Shown: one piece after another, positions 23,522 through 32,503 of the stretch
Layout: every line of letters begins with the position of its first letter
Position numbering within the stretch: position 1 is the first letter of the stretch
DNA from: an uncultured Clostridia bacterium
Lineage (GTDB): Bacteria > Bacillota > Clostridia > Christensenellales > Aristaeellaceae
DNA length: 59,875 bases
Direction of reading: 5' to 3'
Assembly: GCA_934663595.1 (NCBI GenBank)
Contig: CAKUKM010000013.1
Span: 1-59,875 of the forward strand
The notes under the pieces: generated by a model
What the model was told of the DNA's origin: nothing
Databases searched by the model: none
What the model saw: only the letters and a program-made list of their open reading frames with translations
Translations under genes and position numbers: made by a program

Positions 23522-25711
23522 ATGACGCTGCCCGGAAAGCTGTGTATAGGGATTCTGGAGGAAGACAATCCGCTGAAATCATATTTTCGATTCAAACCGA
23601 TTCTGATTCGCGATGGCGAGCGCTTTTCTCCGTTCGACGCGCCGGAGGAATATCCCGCGGACGGATGCATTCGCATTGTGCCGGACAAAAACGAATCGAG
23701 CCTGTTCAAGGCGCGCATGCGCCGGATCGGCCTGTTCGCGGCCGTGGATCTGACCGAGCATCCCGGCGAAAACGACAAGATCCGCGCCAACAAGAATTAT
23801 CGCAACGACGAGGCTGAGCGAAACGCCTACATCATCTATTCGGACGTGGTGCGCGAGCCGCAGGGCGGCATGCTGTATTGCGTGCTGAACGCCGATCCCG
23901 ACGAGGCCGAGAGCCTGGAGCTGCCGCCGCAGCCGCTTCCGCGCGTGCTTTTGAGGCAAAACGGCGCGCTGCTGGGCACGGTATGGTATTGCGCGGCGGA
24001 AGCGGGCGAGGGCCAGCGGTATCGCTTGGAAAAAACGGGCGAGGAAATCGACCCCGCGCGAATGCAGATGTTCGATCTGGCGCTCCCGGAGGGCCAGGCG
24101 ATGACGCTGGCGGTGTGCCTGGGCGCGCCCAATGAGGAAGTAAAGGCGGCGTTCGAGCCTGAACGTCCGCGCGAAGAAAAGGCCGAGGAACGTCCGCCGC
24201 GCGTGGAAGCGAAGGCGGTTCCGACGTACAGTCAGGCGCTGGCGGAGCAGTGCGGGTTGAATCCGCGCCGCGGCCGGAGTCTGAAGGAAATTATCGATGA
24301 AAAATGGCGCGCGTCGCGCATTGAGGCGCTCGGCGCGCTGGTTCCGGAAATGCAGGACACGCAGCCGACCGAGGCGCCGGTGGAGCGCGCGCTGAAGGCG
24401 CTGCGCATGGCGTGGGCCAATCCGGAGCAGCGCGCGGCGCTGGTCGGCGGACTGGCCGAGTTTGAAAATCTGGACGCGACGCTGAACGCCTGTCGCGCCG
24501 CCGCGCGGGAGAGCCTGATCAGCAAGCAGCTGGTGGATCTGGAGGCGCAGCGGCTGGAGGCGCTGAAGGCGCTGGATGATTTGCGAAAGGGCCGCATCGA
24601 CATTCGCGAGGAACTGAAGGCGGAAATCCGCAGAAGCGAGGAGAGCGAATTTGCCGACGCGGTGGAAAAGACCCGTCGCGCGCGAGAGGAGCAGCGCAGG
24701 ACGGAGGAGGAAGCGCAAAATGCCCGCGCCGCAGCGGAAAGCGCGCAGGACGTGCTGAATGCGCTCAGCGACGGCCGGTTTGAAAAGAAGCTGAATGAAT
24801 TTGCGCTCACGAGCCGCGCGGTGGAGCTGCTGCGCCGCCTGGACAATCGGCAGATCGTGCCGCCGGCGGTCAACGGCTGCGATGCGAGCCGCGAGGAACT
24901 GATTCGGCGCGTCATGGATGCGTTTGAGAATGCGGGTGCGCCGATTGCGCGCGCGGAGGCAATTCACCTTTTGATTTGCGCCGCGCAGAGCCCGATGCTG
25001 CTGTTCCTGGGCGCGCCCGGAAGCGGCAAAACGCGCGCGGCGCGGCTGCTGGCGAACGCGCTGGGCGTGTCGGGCGACCGGCTGCGGTTCGTCGCGCCGG
25101 GAAAGGAGCCGATTGAATTTGTCCAAACGCCCGGCGACGCACTGCACATGGCAATATTGGACGACGCCAATCTGATTCAGGGCGATTTCTGCCGCGGCCT
25201 TGCGGAAAAGGCGGCGCGCGGCGAGCTGCTGCTGGCGGCGACTGCGCAGGACGACGCATATCCAATTGCGGCGCACGTGCTGGATCGCGCATTTGCGATT
25301 CGACTGCCCGCGCCGGCGGTGGACGCGCCGTGGAAGCCGGCGGAATGCGGCCGGGAAGAGGAATGCCCGCCGGTTTCGCTGGAAACGCTGCGCGCGGCGT
25401 TCCCGATTCAGCAGGACGCGATTCCGGAATCCGTCTGCGCGCGCATGGAAAGGCTGAGAAGCGAGCTGGCGCTGGTGGGCGTGCATCCGTCGCGGCGCAC
25501 GCTGAACGCGGTGTGGAATTATCTGTCCGCGGCCATTCCGGCGCTGGGCGGCGACCCCGCGGAGCTGCTGGATCGCGCGATTGCCGAGCGAATGCTGCCG
25601 GCGATTCTCGCGGGCGCGCGGGTAGAAGCGCTGCGAGCGCTGCCGGGAATGGTGCAGGATTTGCCCGCATGCGCGCGATTGTTTGAAGAAACGTTGCCGG
25701 TGAATGTGTGA
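23522..25711 (+). CDS. Uncharacterised AAA+-type ATPase with N-terminal domain and coiled coil
   Basis: I do not recognise this 729-residue protein. It has an N-terminal alpha/beta region (about 1-205) and a charged proline-rich linker. A helical, strongly coiled-coil-like segment follows (about 335-430, rich in R/E/A). The C-terminal P-loop ATPase domain has Walker A GAPGSGKT (497-504), Walker B-like MAILDDAN (543-550) and a later AHVLDRAFAIRLP segment, like the sensor region of MoxR/dynein-like AAA proteins. The start at 23522 follows TAGGGGGA; an in-frame ATG at 23474 lacks a ribosome site. It stands alone with its own promoter, and its 3' end is embedded in a tandem repeat array. Confidence 0.8.
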   Translation: MTLPGKLCIGILEEDNPLKSYFRFKPILIRDGERFSPFDAPEEYPADGCIRIVPDKNESSLFKARMRRIGLFAAVDLTEHPGENDKIRANKNYRNDEAERNAYIIYSDVVREPQGGMLYCVLNADPDEAESLELPPQPLPRVLLRQNGALLGTVWYCAAEAGEGQRYRLEKTGEEIDPARMQMFDLALPEGQAMTLAVCLGAPNEEVKAAFEPERPREEKAEERPPRVEAKAVPTYSQALAEQCGLNPRRGRSLKEIIDEKWRASRIEALGALVPEMQDTQPTEAPVERALKALRMAWANPEQRAALVGGLAEFENLDATLNACRAAARESLISKQLVDLEAQRLEALKALDDLRKGRIDIREELKAEIRRSEESEFADAVEKTRRAREEQRRTEEEAQNARAAAESAQDVLNALSDGRFEKKLNEFALTSRAVELLRRLDNRQIVPPAVNGCDASREELIRRVMDAFENAGAPIARAEAIHLLICAAQSPMLLFLGAPGSGKTRAARLLANALGVSGDRLRFVAPGKEPIEFVQTPGDALHMAILDDANLIQGDFCRGLAEKAARGELLLAATAQDDAYPIAAHVLDRAFAIRLPAPAVDAPWKPAECGREEECPPVSLETLRAAFPIQQDAIPESVCARMERLRSELALVGVHPSRRTLNAVWNYLSAAIPALGGDPAELLDRAIAERMLPAILAGARVEALRALPGMVQDLPACARLFEETLPVNV

Positions 25712-26450
25712 AATTGAAATGATTGGTTGAGACGGAAATGCCGTCTGCGATTCTCGCAAGCGCGGTGGAGACGCGGCGGGAATAATGTAATGATTGATCA
25801 AGACGCAAATGCCGTCTACGATTCTCGTAAGCATGGTGGAGATGCTGCGGGAATAATGAAATGATCGATCGCGATGCAAATGCAATCGGCGATTCTCGCA
25901 AGCGCGGTGGAGATGCGGCGAGAATGTGTGAAGTGAGTGATCGATGCGCGAATGCAATCGGCGAATCTCGCAAGCGCGGTGGAGATGTTGCGGGAATGGT
26001 GAAATGATTGACCGCGGCACGAATGCAATCGATAATTCCCGCAAGCATGGTGGAGACGCGGCGGGAATGGTGCAGGATTTGCCCGCATGCGCGCGATTGT
26101 TTGAAGAAACGCTGCCGGTGAATGTGTGAAATTGAAATGATTGGTTCAGACGGAAATGCCGTCTGCGATTCTCGCGAGCACGGTGGAGACGCGGCGGGAA
26201 TGTGTGCAATGATCGATCGAGACGCAAATGCCGTCTACGATTCTCGCAAGCGCGGTGGAGACGCGGCGGGAATGGCGTAATGATCGGTCGAAGTGCGAAT
26301 GCAATCGGCGATTCTCGTAAGCATGGTGGAGACGCTGCGGGAATGGTGCAATGATTGGTCGCGAAGCGAATGCAATCTACGATTCTCGCGAGCGCGGTGG
26401 AGATGCGGCGGGAATGTGTGTGATGCGCGATCATAGGGAAATGCGCGATC
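25712..26450. repeat. 71-bp tandem repeat array containing a second copy of the preceding gene's 3' end
   Basis: The word GGTGGA recurs at 25764, 25835, 25906, 25978, 26049, 26182, 26254, 26325 and 26396. Spacings are 71-72 bp apart from one 133-bp step. In that step (about 26065-26140) the last ~65 bp of the AAA gene, its stop codon and the following bases are repeated almost exactly. The 71-bp units resemble the stretch at 25611-25650 inside the gene. So the whole [gene end + 71-bp units] block was itself duplicated. No conserved ORF runs through it. Confidence 0.92.
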
Positions 26451-26511
26451 ATAGAGCGAGGGCGCACACGATTTGAAGAGTTGCTGTCGATGAGCGTGCG
26501 AAAGGGAATGC

Positions 26512-26553
26512 AAAACCGCCCTGCCGTCCGTTGAGGGATGACAGAGCGGTTTT
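26512..26553. terminator. Bidirectional terminator between the repeat array and the lipid operon
   Basis: AAAACCGC (26512-26519) pairs with GCGGTTTT (26546-26553). The inner CTGCCGTCC/GGATGACAG arms continue the stem around GTTGAG. A/T runs on both sides suit both strands. Confidence 0.75.
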
Positions 26554-26583
26554 CGCGTGAGAAGGCGCTTTTGCGCAAACGGT

Positions 26584-27702
26584 TTATCTTTTCCACGGAT
26601 AGGGCTGAATATAGTCGTTCAGGAGCTTGGCGGTGTCCGCGGCGGCGTCGCCGGGCGCATAGGCGCGCTGAGCGGCGCGCATTTGCTCGATCTTTTCGCG
26701 GCCGTTGGCGGACAGTTCGCGGATGCAGTCGGGCAAATCCTCCGGGTTCGGGCAATACACGCCCAGCCCGTGCGCCTGCACCATGTCCGGATTGTGCAGC
26801 TCCTGGCCCGCCAGCTGGCCGAACAGGATGACCGGCTTGTTCAGCGCGACGGCCTCCATGACGCTGTTCGGGCTCGCGCGTAGCACCAGCACGTCGGAAT
26901 CGATCATGATCTTCTGAATTTCATCCACGAAGCCGAGCACGTTGATTCGCCCGTAGAATTTCCGGGCAAACGCCTCGCGCAGCTTTTTCCGGAGCGCTTT
27001 GTTGCGGCCGCAGACGACGTTGACGTGCGCGTCCGTGCCCTCGAGCAGGTATTTGACCACCAGCTTCAGGCTGCCGGAGCCCTCCGAGCCGCTCATGACC
27101 GTGATCGTCAGCGCGCCGTCCGGATTGCTGCGGCCCGCGTCGCGCAGGCCCATGAACCGGCTGCGCACCGGGAAGCCGACCGTGCGCACGCGATCGGGAT
27201 CCATGCCGTAGCGCAGCGAGCACGCGTGCGCCTCCTCGCTGGGCGCGAGAATCAGCGAAAGCCGCTTGTCAAACCAGAGCGGCGGAATGTCCACCAGATC
27301 GGCCTCGTGGGCGACGACCGGGATGTCCAAGTGCATCGTTTCCAAAAGGTCCAGCACGGTGCTGATGAAGATCGGGTGCACGCTCAGAATGCAGTCCGGG
27401 CGGAATTCCTCGATCAGCTTTTCAAAGCGCGCGCGAATCATCATGCGCACGGCGGCCTGCACCGGCTGCTTGAGCTTCAGACCCGCGGCGTAATTCCATT
27501 CCCAGGCGCGGCCGGGCATGCGCGTAATCGGGCCGTAGGTCTTTTCGGCGCACGCCTTCATGACCTTGTCCATCAAGTCGAAGCCGTCGATGCATTTGAT
27601 TTCAAGATCGTCGTAAACGGAAAGACGCTCCATCAGCGCGTCGGAGATGCTTTTATGGCCGTGGCCGGTATATTCCGCGGTAAAAATCAATAATCTGCGC
27701 AT
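26584..27702 (-). CDS. Diacylglycerol glycosyltransferase (MGDG synthase/UgtP-like)
   Basis: The 372-residue product is a GT28-type glycosyltransferase of the MGDG-synthase/processive diacylglycerol glucosyltransferase family. It has an N-terminal acceptor-binding motif (FTAEYTGHGHKSIS) and the MGDG_synth domain (IRARFEKLIEEFRPDCILSVHP). The C-terminal nucleotide-sugar part has VMSGSEGSGS, CGRN and ASPNSVMEAVALNKPVILFG. The family adds sugar to diacylglycerol to form membrane glycolipids, the anchor for lipoteichoic acid. ATG 27702 follows GAGGAG and overlaps the 3' end of the upstream gene by 16 nt. The longer upstream frame is only the shadow of that gene. Confidence 0.93.
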   Translation of the reverse strand: MRRLLIFTAEYTGHGHKSISDALMERLSVYDDLEIKCIDGFDLMDKVMKACAEKTYGPITRMPGRAWEWNYAAGLKLKQPVQAAVRMMIRARFEKLIEEFRPDCILSVHPIFISTVLDLLETMHLDIPVVAHEADLVDIPPLWFDKRLSLILAPSEEAHACSLRYGMDPDRVRTVGFPVRSRFMGLRDAGRSNPDGALTITVMSGSEGSGSLKLVVKYLLEGTDAHVNVVCGRNKALRKKLREAFARKFYGRINVLGFVDEIQKIMIDSDVLVLRASPNSVMEAVALNKPVILFGQLAGQELHNPDMVQAHGLGVYCPNPEDLPDCIRELSANGREKIEQMRAAQRAYAPGDAAADTAKLLNDYIQPYPWKR

Positions 27703-28850
27703 TTTCTCCTCTTCTCGATCGCGTGAACAATTTTCATGATTCGCGGGCGATTGTACCGCTGAATCACGATCGACGCGAGATTTCCAATGATGTACAGTAC
27801 CATCGCCAGTCCGCCCAGCTCGTCCATCAGAATCGGGAACACGAAGCTGAGCGCCACCAGCGCCCAATGCACCGCCTCGGCGGAGCAGGTTTCCTGAACC
27901 AGCCGCCGCAGGTGCGCCGGATCGCGCGAAAAATTGCCCTGCTTGGCGAACGCGCGCGGGATGTATTTGCTCATGTCCGGCACGTGCGTCTTCCAATAGC
28001 GCAGGCCGAGCTTTTCATACACCGCGCCGCCCTTTTCCCAGGCGAAGCACTTGAACGGGAATTTCTCCGGATCAAATTTGTCGCGCGGCAGCTTTTCGCC
28101 GATGAAGAACGCCAGAATGCCCATCGTGCCCACGATCGACGCGAAGCGCAGGAACAGATACAGCCCCCTCGGCAGCACGTCGCGCAGGCTGGAATCGCCG
28201 GACGTGAACAAAAGCAGGAACACGCTCGCAACCAGCAGCAGGTACATTACCATCGTCTGCCAGTCCACGGGGCGCATCGCGACGCCGGGCGTGCGCGTCG
28301 GGTGTTTGCGCGAGCGGATATAGAATATGCCGTACAGCAGCAGCGACAGCGCGTGCGTGAGCATGCACAGCGAAAGCAGTACATACGCGGAGAATTCGCC
28401 GATCGTCGGGCTTAAGATCAGGCCGATGATCACGGCGTACTGCACGATGGAGCTGGCCTTGCCGTACCAGCGCGCGGAATTGACGATCCCCGTGCGCTTC
28501 ATATACGCATAGCCCATCGCCGCCAGCGCCAGTTCCTTGACTCCGAAGAAAATCAGCACCCACAGCATGATCGGATAGCGGCCCAGAAGCGTAAGGCACA
28601 TCGCCGCCTGCGTGATTTTGTCCGCCAGCGGGTCGAGCACGCGGCCCAGGTTGCTCTCCATGTGGAACCGGCGCGCGATATAGCCGTCCAGCATGTCCGA
28701 AACGGCGGAAACGCCGAGCGCAGCGGCGGCGAGCACGTGCCTTTCCAGTCCGCAATACAGCCACACGAATACGGGAACCATCAGGATTCTGAACGCGGTC
28801 AGCACGTTCGGAATCGTCCACACCCGGTTTTCATAGGCGCTTTTCTGCAT
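27687..28850 (-). CDS. CDP-alcohol phosphatidyltransferase fused to a CrtO-like acyltransferase domain
   Basis: The 387-residue product is two domains. Residues 1-175 are a CDP-alcohol phosphatidyltransferase with the complete D-x2-DG-x2-AR-x8-G-x3-D-x3-D motif (D52, D55, G56, A59, R60, G69, D73, D77), PgsA-like. Several helices follow, then a C-terminal part (about 255-387) with AVYEKLGLRYWKTHVPD, a QETCSAEAVHW segment and IVIQRYNRPR. These match the glycosyl-diaponeurosporenoate acyltransferase (CrtO) family. The fusion suggests a lipid-modifying enzyme, but the CrtO-like half has no known role outside carotenoid tailoring. It sits 6 nt after degV and overlaps the glycolipid synthase gene. 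Confidence 0.9.
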   Translation of the reverse strand: MQKSAYENRVWTIPNVLTAFRILMVPVFVWLYCGLERHVLAAAALGVSAVSDMLDGYIARRFHMESNLGRVLDPLADKITQAAMCLTLLGRYPIMLWVLIFFGVKELALAAMGYAYMKRTGIVNSARWYGKASSIVQYAVIIGLILSPTIGEFSAYVLLSLCMLTHALSLLLYGIFYIRSRKHPTRTPGVAMRPVDWQTMVMYLLLVASVFLLLFTSGDSSLRDVLPRGLYLFLRFASIVGTMGILAFFIGEKLPRDKFDPEKFPFKCFAWEKGGAVYEKLGLRYWKTHVPDMSKYIPRAFAKQGNFSRDPAHLRRLVQETCSAEAVHWALVALSFVFPILMDELGGLAMVLYIIGNLASIVIQRYNRPRIMKIVHAIEKRRKCADY

Positions 28851-28856
28851 AAAATC

Positions 28857-29702
28857 CTATCCTTTTCTGTAAAACAGTATGCCCAGGCAGTTCGGGCCGC
28901 AGTGGTTGGACACCGTGCAGCCGGCGTGCGTGTGAATGATTTCGGCAAAATCGGCGTGGCGGCGGATTTCCTCCTCCACCATTTTCACCATTTCGTCCGG
29001 AACGCCCGAATCGGTAATGAAGATGCGATTCGTTTCAATCGAATCCGGATCGGAAAGGCGATCGGCCACGTATTTCTGCAGGCAGTGGTCCAGATGGCCG
29101 CGATATTTTTTGCAAACGCCCATCTTGCCGTTCTTGACCTCGATGCACGGCTTCAGGCCCAGCATGTTCGCGCCGAGCGCGGCGAGCGAGCTGCAGCGGC
29201 CGCCCATTTTCAGAAATTCCAGCGTGTTGATGACGAAGCTGACGTCCAGACGGCTCTTTTTTTCCTCCATCGCGCGGAAAATTTCCTCCGCGCTCGCGCC
29301 GTTTTCGGCCATGATGGCGGCGTCGACGGCGAGATGGCCGATGCCGGTGGAAAGATTGCGGCTGTCCACAACATAAACATTCTCAAAATCGCGCGCGGCG
29401 ATACATGCATTCTGATAGCAGCAGGACATTTCGCTGCTGATCGTGAAATGCACGATTCCCTCATGATTCTTTTTGGCCTCGGAGAAGAATTTCACATAGT
29501 CGTCGACGTTGACCGCGGCGGTCGAGCCGATTTTGCCGGTCTCGGCGACCTTCTGAAACAGGCCCTCGCGGGTGATTTCCACGCCGTCGAGATACGCCGT
29601 GCCCTGCATGACGATATACAGCGGGGTAATTCCGATGTGGTGGGCCTCGATCAGCGCTTTGGACAGATCGCACGTGCTGTCAGCTGAGATTTTTACGCTC
29701 AT
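28857..29702 (-). CDS. DegV family fatty-acid-binding protein
   Basis: The 281-residue product binds a fatty acid and, as FakB, would present it to the FakA kinase for phosphorylation and phospholipid synthesis. Typical DegV motifs are ISADSTCDLS, the SSEMSCCYQNA and DSRNLSTGIGHL loops, a RLDVSFVINTLEFLKMGGR helix and the HCGPNCLGILF C-terminal strand. AGGAG lies 6 nt before the ATG. It is first in an operon with a phosphatidyltransferase fusion and a glycolipid synthase, consistent with membrane-lipid supply. FakA itself is not in the window. Confidence 0.95.
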   Translation of the reverse strand: MSVKISADSTCDLSKALIEAHHIGITPLYIVMQGTAYLDGVEITREGLFQKVAETGKIGSTAAVNVDDYVKFFSEAKKNHEGIVHFTISSEMSCCYQNACIAARDFENVYVVDSRNLSTGIGHLAVDAAIMAENGASAEEIFRAMEEKKSRLDVSFVINTLEFLKMGGRCSSLAALGANMLGLKPCIEVKNGKMGVCKKYRGHLDHCLQKYVADRLSDPDSIETNRIFITDSGVPDEMVKMVEEEIRRHADFAEIIHTHAGCTVSNHCGPNCLGILFYRKG

Positions 29703-29743
29703 AGTACGCTCCTGTATTCAAAGATTTTTGCCTACACACCTTT

Positions 29744-29772
29744 ATTCTACACCATTTGTGAACAAATTGCAA
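29744..29772 (-). promoter_or_regulatory. Promoter of the lipid operon
   Basis: Minus-strand TTGCAA (plus 29767-29772) and TAGAAT (plus 29744-29749) have a 17-bp spacer, about 40 bp before degV. Confidence 0.8.
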
Positions 29773-29796
29773 CGATTCCCGGCGAATTTACGCGCC

Positions 29797-29825
29797 TTGC
29801 ATTTTTTCGCACGAGCGGGTATAAT
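29797..29825 (+). promoter_or_regulatory. Promoter of the Nudix gene
   Basis: TTGCAT (29797-29802) and TATAAT (29820-29825) have a 17-bp spacer. It is divergent from the lipid-operon promoter 25 bp away. Confidence 0.82.
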
Positions 29826-29846
29826 CGAGTTGAAGGAGGGAGAGAC

Positions 29847-30404
29847 ATGCGTTTTATCGAGGCGATTGAGCGCTATTCCCCCGCGGGGGAGCAGGAGCGG
29901 CAGGACGCGCGGATGATGCGCCGCTATGCCGAGATTTTTCCGGATGTATTGAGCAGAACGAATGAAACGGCGCACTTTACCGCGTCGGCATGGATCGTCA
30001 GCCCCGACCGCTCGCGCGTTTTGATGATTTATCACAATATCTACAACAGCTGGTCGTGGACGGGCGGTCACGCGGACGGGCAGGACGACCCGCTCGCCGT
30101 CGCGATCAGGGAGGCGCGGGAGGAAACGGGCCTTGCGCACATTCGCCCGGCGAGCGATGAGCTGCTTTCGCTCGAAATTCTCACCGTGAAGGCGCATGTC
30201 AAGCGCGGCAAATACGTCGTTCCGCATTTGCATTTGAATTTGACGTATCTTCTCGAGGCCGACGATGCGGACGCGATTCACATCAAGCCCGATGAAAACA
30301 GCGGCGTGAAATGGTTTGCGCCCGAGGACGCGCTCAGCGCGTGCACCGAGCCTGAAATGCTGCCGATTTATCGAAAGCTGATCGAGCGCAGCGCGAAGCG
30401 CTGA
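29847..30404 (+). CDS. Nudix hydrolase
   Basis: The 185-residue product hydrolyses a nucleoside-diphosphate-linked compound; the substrate is unknown. The Nudix box runs from GGHADGQDD to REAREETGL, with Asp in place of the first conserved Glu but the catalytic REXXEE core intact. The flanking strands (ASAWIVSPDRSRVLMIYHNI, GVKWFAPEDAL) are typical. AAGGAGGGAG precedes the ATG. It is a single-gene unit with its own promoter, between the lipid operon and clpX. Confidence 0.93.
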   Translation: MRFIEAIERYSPAGEQERQDARMMRRYAEIFPDVLSRTNETAHFTASAWIVSPDRSRVLMIYHNIYNSWSWTGGHADGQDDPLAVAIREAREETGLAHIRPASDELLSLEILTVKAHVKRGKYVVPHLHLNLTYLLEADDADAIHIKPDENSGVKWFAPEDALSACTEPEMLPIYRKLIERSAKR

Positions 30405-30431
30405 ATTTCCTTGAAGCAAGGCGGAAATAGA

Positions 30432-30470
30432 AAAATCAGCCTCCGCATGGTTTGAATCATGCGGAGGCTG
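30432..30470 (-). terminator. Intrinsic terminator of tig-clpP-clpX
   Basis: A perfect 13-bp stem, CAGCCTCCGCATG (30437-30449) with CATGCGGAGGCTG (30458-30470), is followed on the minus strand by TTTTTC. It may also stop the converging Nudix transcript. Confidence 0.88.
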
Positions 30471-30475
30471 CGTCT

Positions 30476-31777
<1,302 letters not shown>

Positions 31778-31780
31778 TGA

Positions 31781-32365
31781 TTATCTCCTCGGTGCGATGA
31801 TTTCGTCGATGATGCCGTAATCGAGCGCCTGCTCGGCGGTCAGGAAGTGGTCGCGCTCGACGTCCTTTTCGATCGTCTTCAGCGGCTTTCCGGTGTTCTG
31901 GGCGAGCAGCTCGTTCATCATCTTTTTCACGCGCAGAATCTGCTCGGCGTGGATCTGAATGTCCGTCGCCTGGCCGCGCGCGCCGCCGAGCGGCTGATGG
32001 ATCATGACCTCCGCGTGCGGGAGCGCCTTGCGCTTTCCCTTCGCGCCCGCGGCCAGCAGAAACGCCGCCATCGACGCCGCCATGCCGACGCACACGGTGG
32101 AAACCTCGCACTTCAGATACCGCATCGTGTCGTAAATCGCCATGCCCGCGGTGATCGAGCCGCCGGGGCTGTTGATGTAGAGCATGATATCCTTGTCGGG
32201 TTCCTCCATTTCCAGAAACAGCATCTGCGCGACGACGAGGTTTGCGGTGCTGTCGTCGATTTCGTCGCCCAGAAAGATGATGCGATCCTTCAAAAGGCGC
32301 GAGAAAATATCGTAGGAGCGCTCCCCGCGATTGGTCTGTTCAATAACATAGGGCACCAGGTTCAT
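31781..32365 (-). CDS. clpP: ATP-dependent Clp protease proteolytic subunit ClpP
   Basis: The serine protease core of ClpXP. The 194-residue product shows the catalytic Ser in GMAASMAAFLL, His in HAEVMIHQPLGG and the family's IYDTMRY and NSPGGSI segments. The N-terminal IEQT..GERSYDIFSRLL.DRIIFLG is typical. ATG 32365 follows AGGAGG by 7 nt; a GTG two codons upstream is too close to the ribosome site. The promoter is not obvious: a TATACT lies at about 32410-32415 on the minus strand without a good -35. Co-transcription from tig through a partial terminator is possible. Confidence 0.98.
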   Translation of the reverse strand: MNLVPYVIEQTNRGERSYDIFSRLLKDRIIFLGDEIDDSTANLVVAQMLFLEMEEPDKDIMLYINSPGGSITAGMAIYDTMRYLKCEVSTVCVGMAASMAAFLLAAGAKGKRKALPHAEVMIHQPLGGARGQATDIQIHAEQILRVKKMMNELLAQNTGKPLKTIEKDVERDHFLTAEQALDYGIIDEIIAPRR

Positions 32366-32453
32366 GGGCACACCTCCTGAATTTCATGGGTCTGGGATTG
32401 TATTGTCCTGATAAGTATACGTATTGCGCGCGGTTTTATTCCGCGCCCTGCTG

Positions 32454-32487
32454 AAAATCCCGCAGCCGCGGAGAATGCGGCCGCGGG
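32454..32487 (-). terminator. Probable terminator between tig and clpP
   Basis: An 11-bp GC-rich stem (CCCGCAGCCGC at 32459-32469 with 32477-32487) is followed on the minus strand by a short ATTTTC run. It may be partial and allow read-through into clpPX. Confidence 0.65.
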
Positions 32488-32503
32488 ACGCGGTCGGTTT
32501 TTC

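Noticed and set aside
25712..26450. CRISPR array
   Set aside because: The 71-bp units are continuous degenerate tandem repeats without unique spacers, and no cas genes are present.
23579..26755. A 1058-codon minus-strand open frame over the AAA gene and the 71-bp array
   Set aside because: It is antisense to a gene with clear ATPase motifs and has a repetitive HRARENRR-type product caused by the DNA repeats. It has no convincing start.
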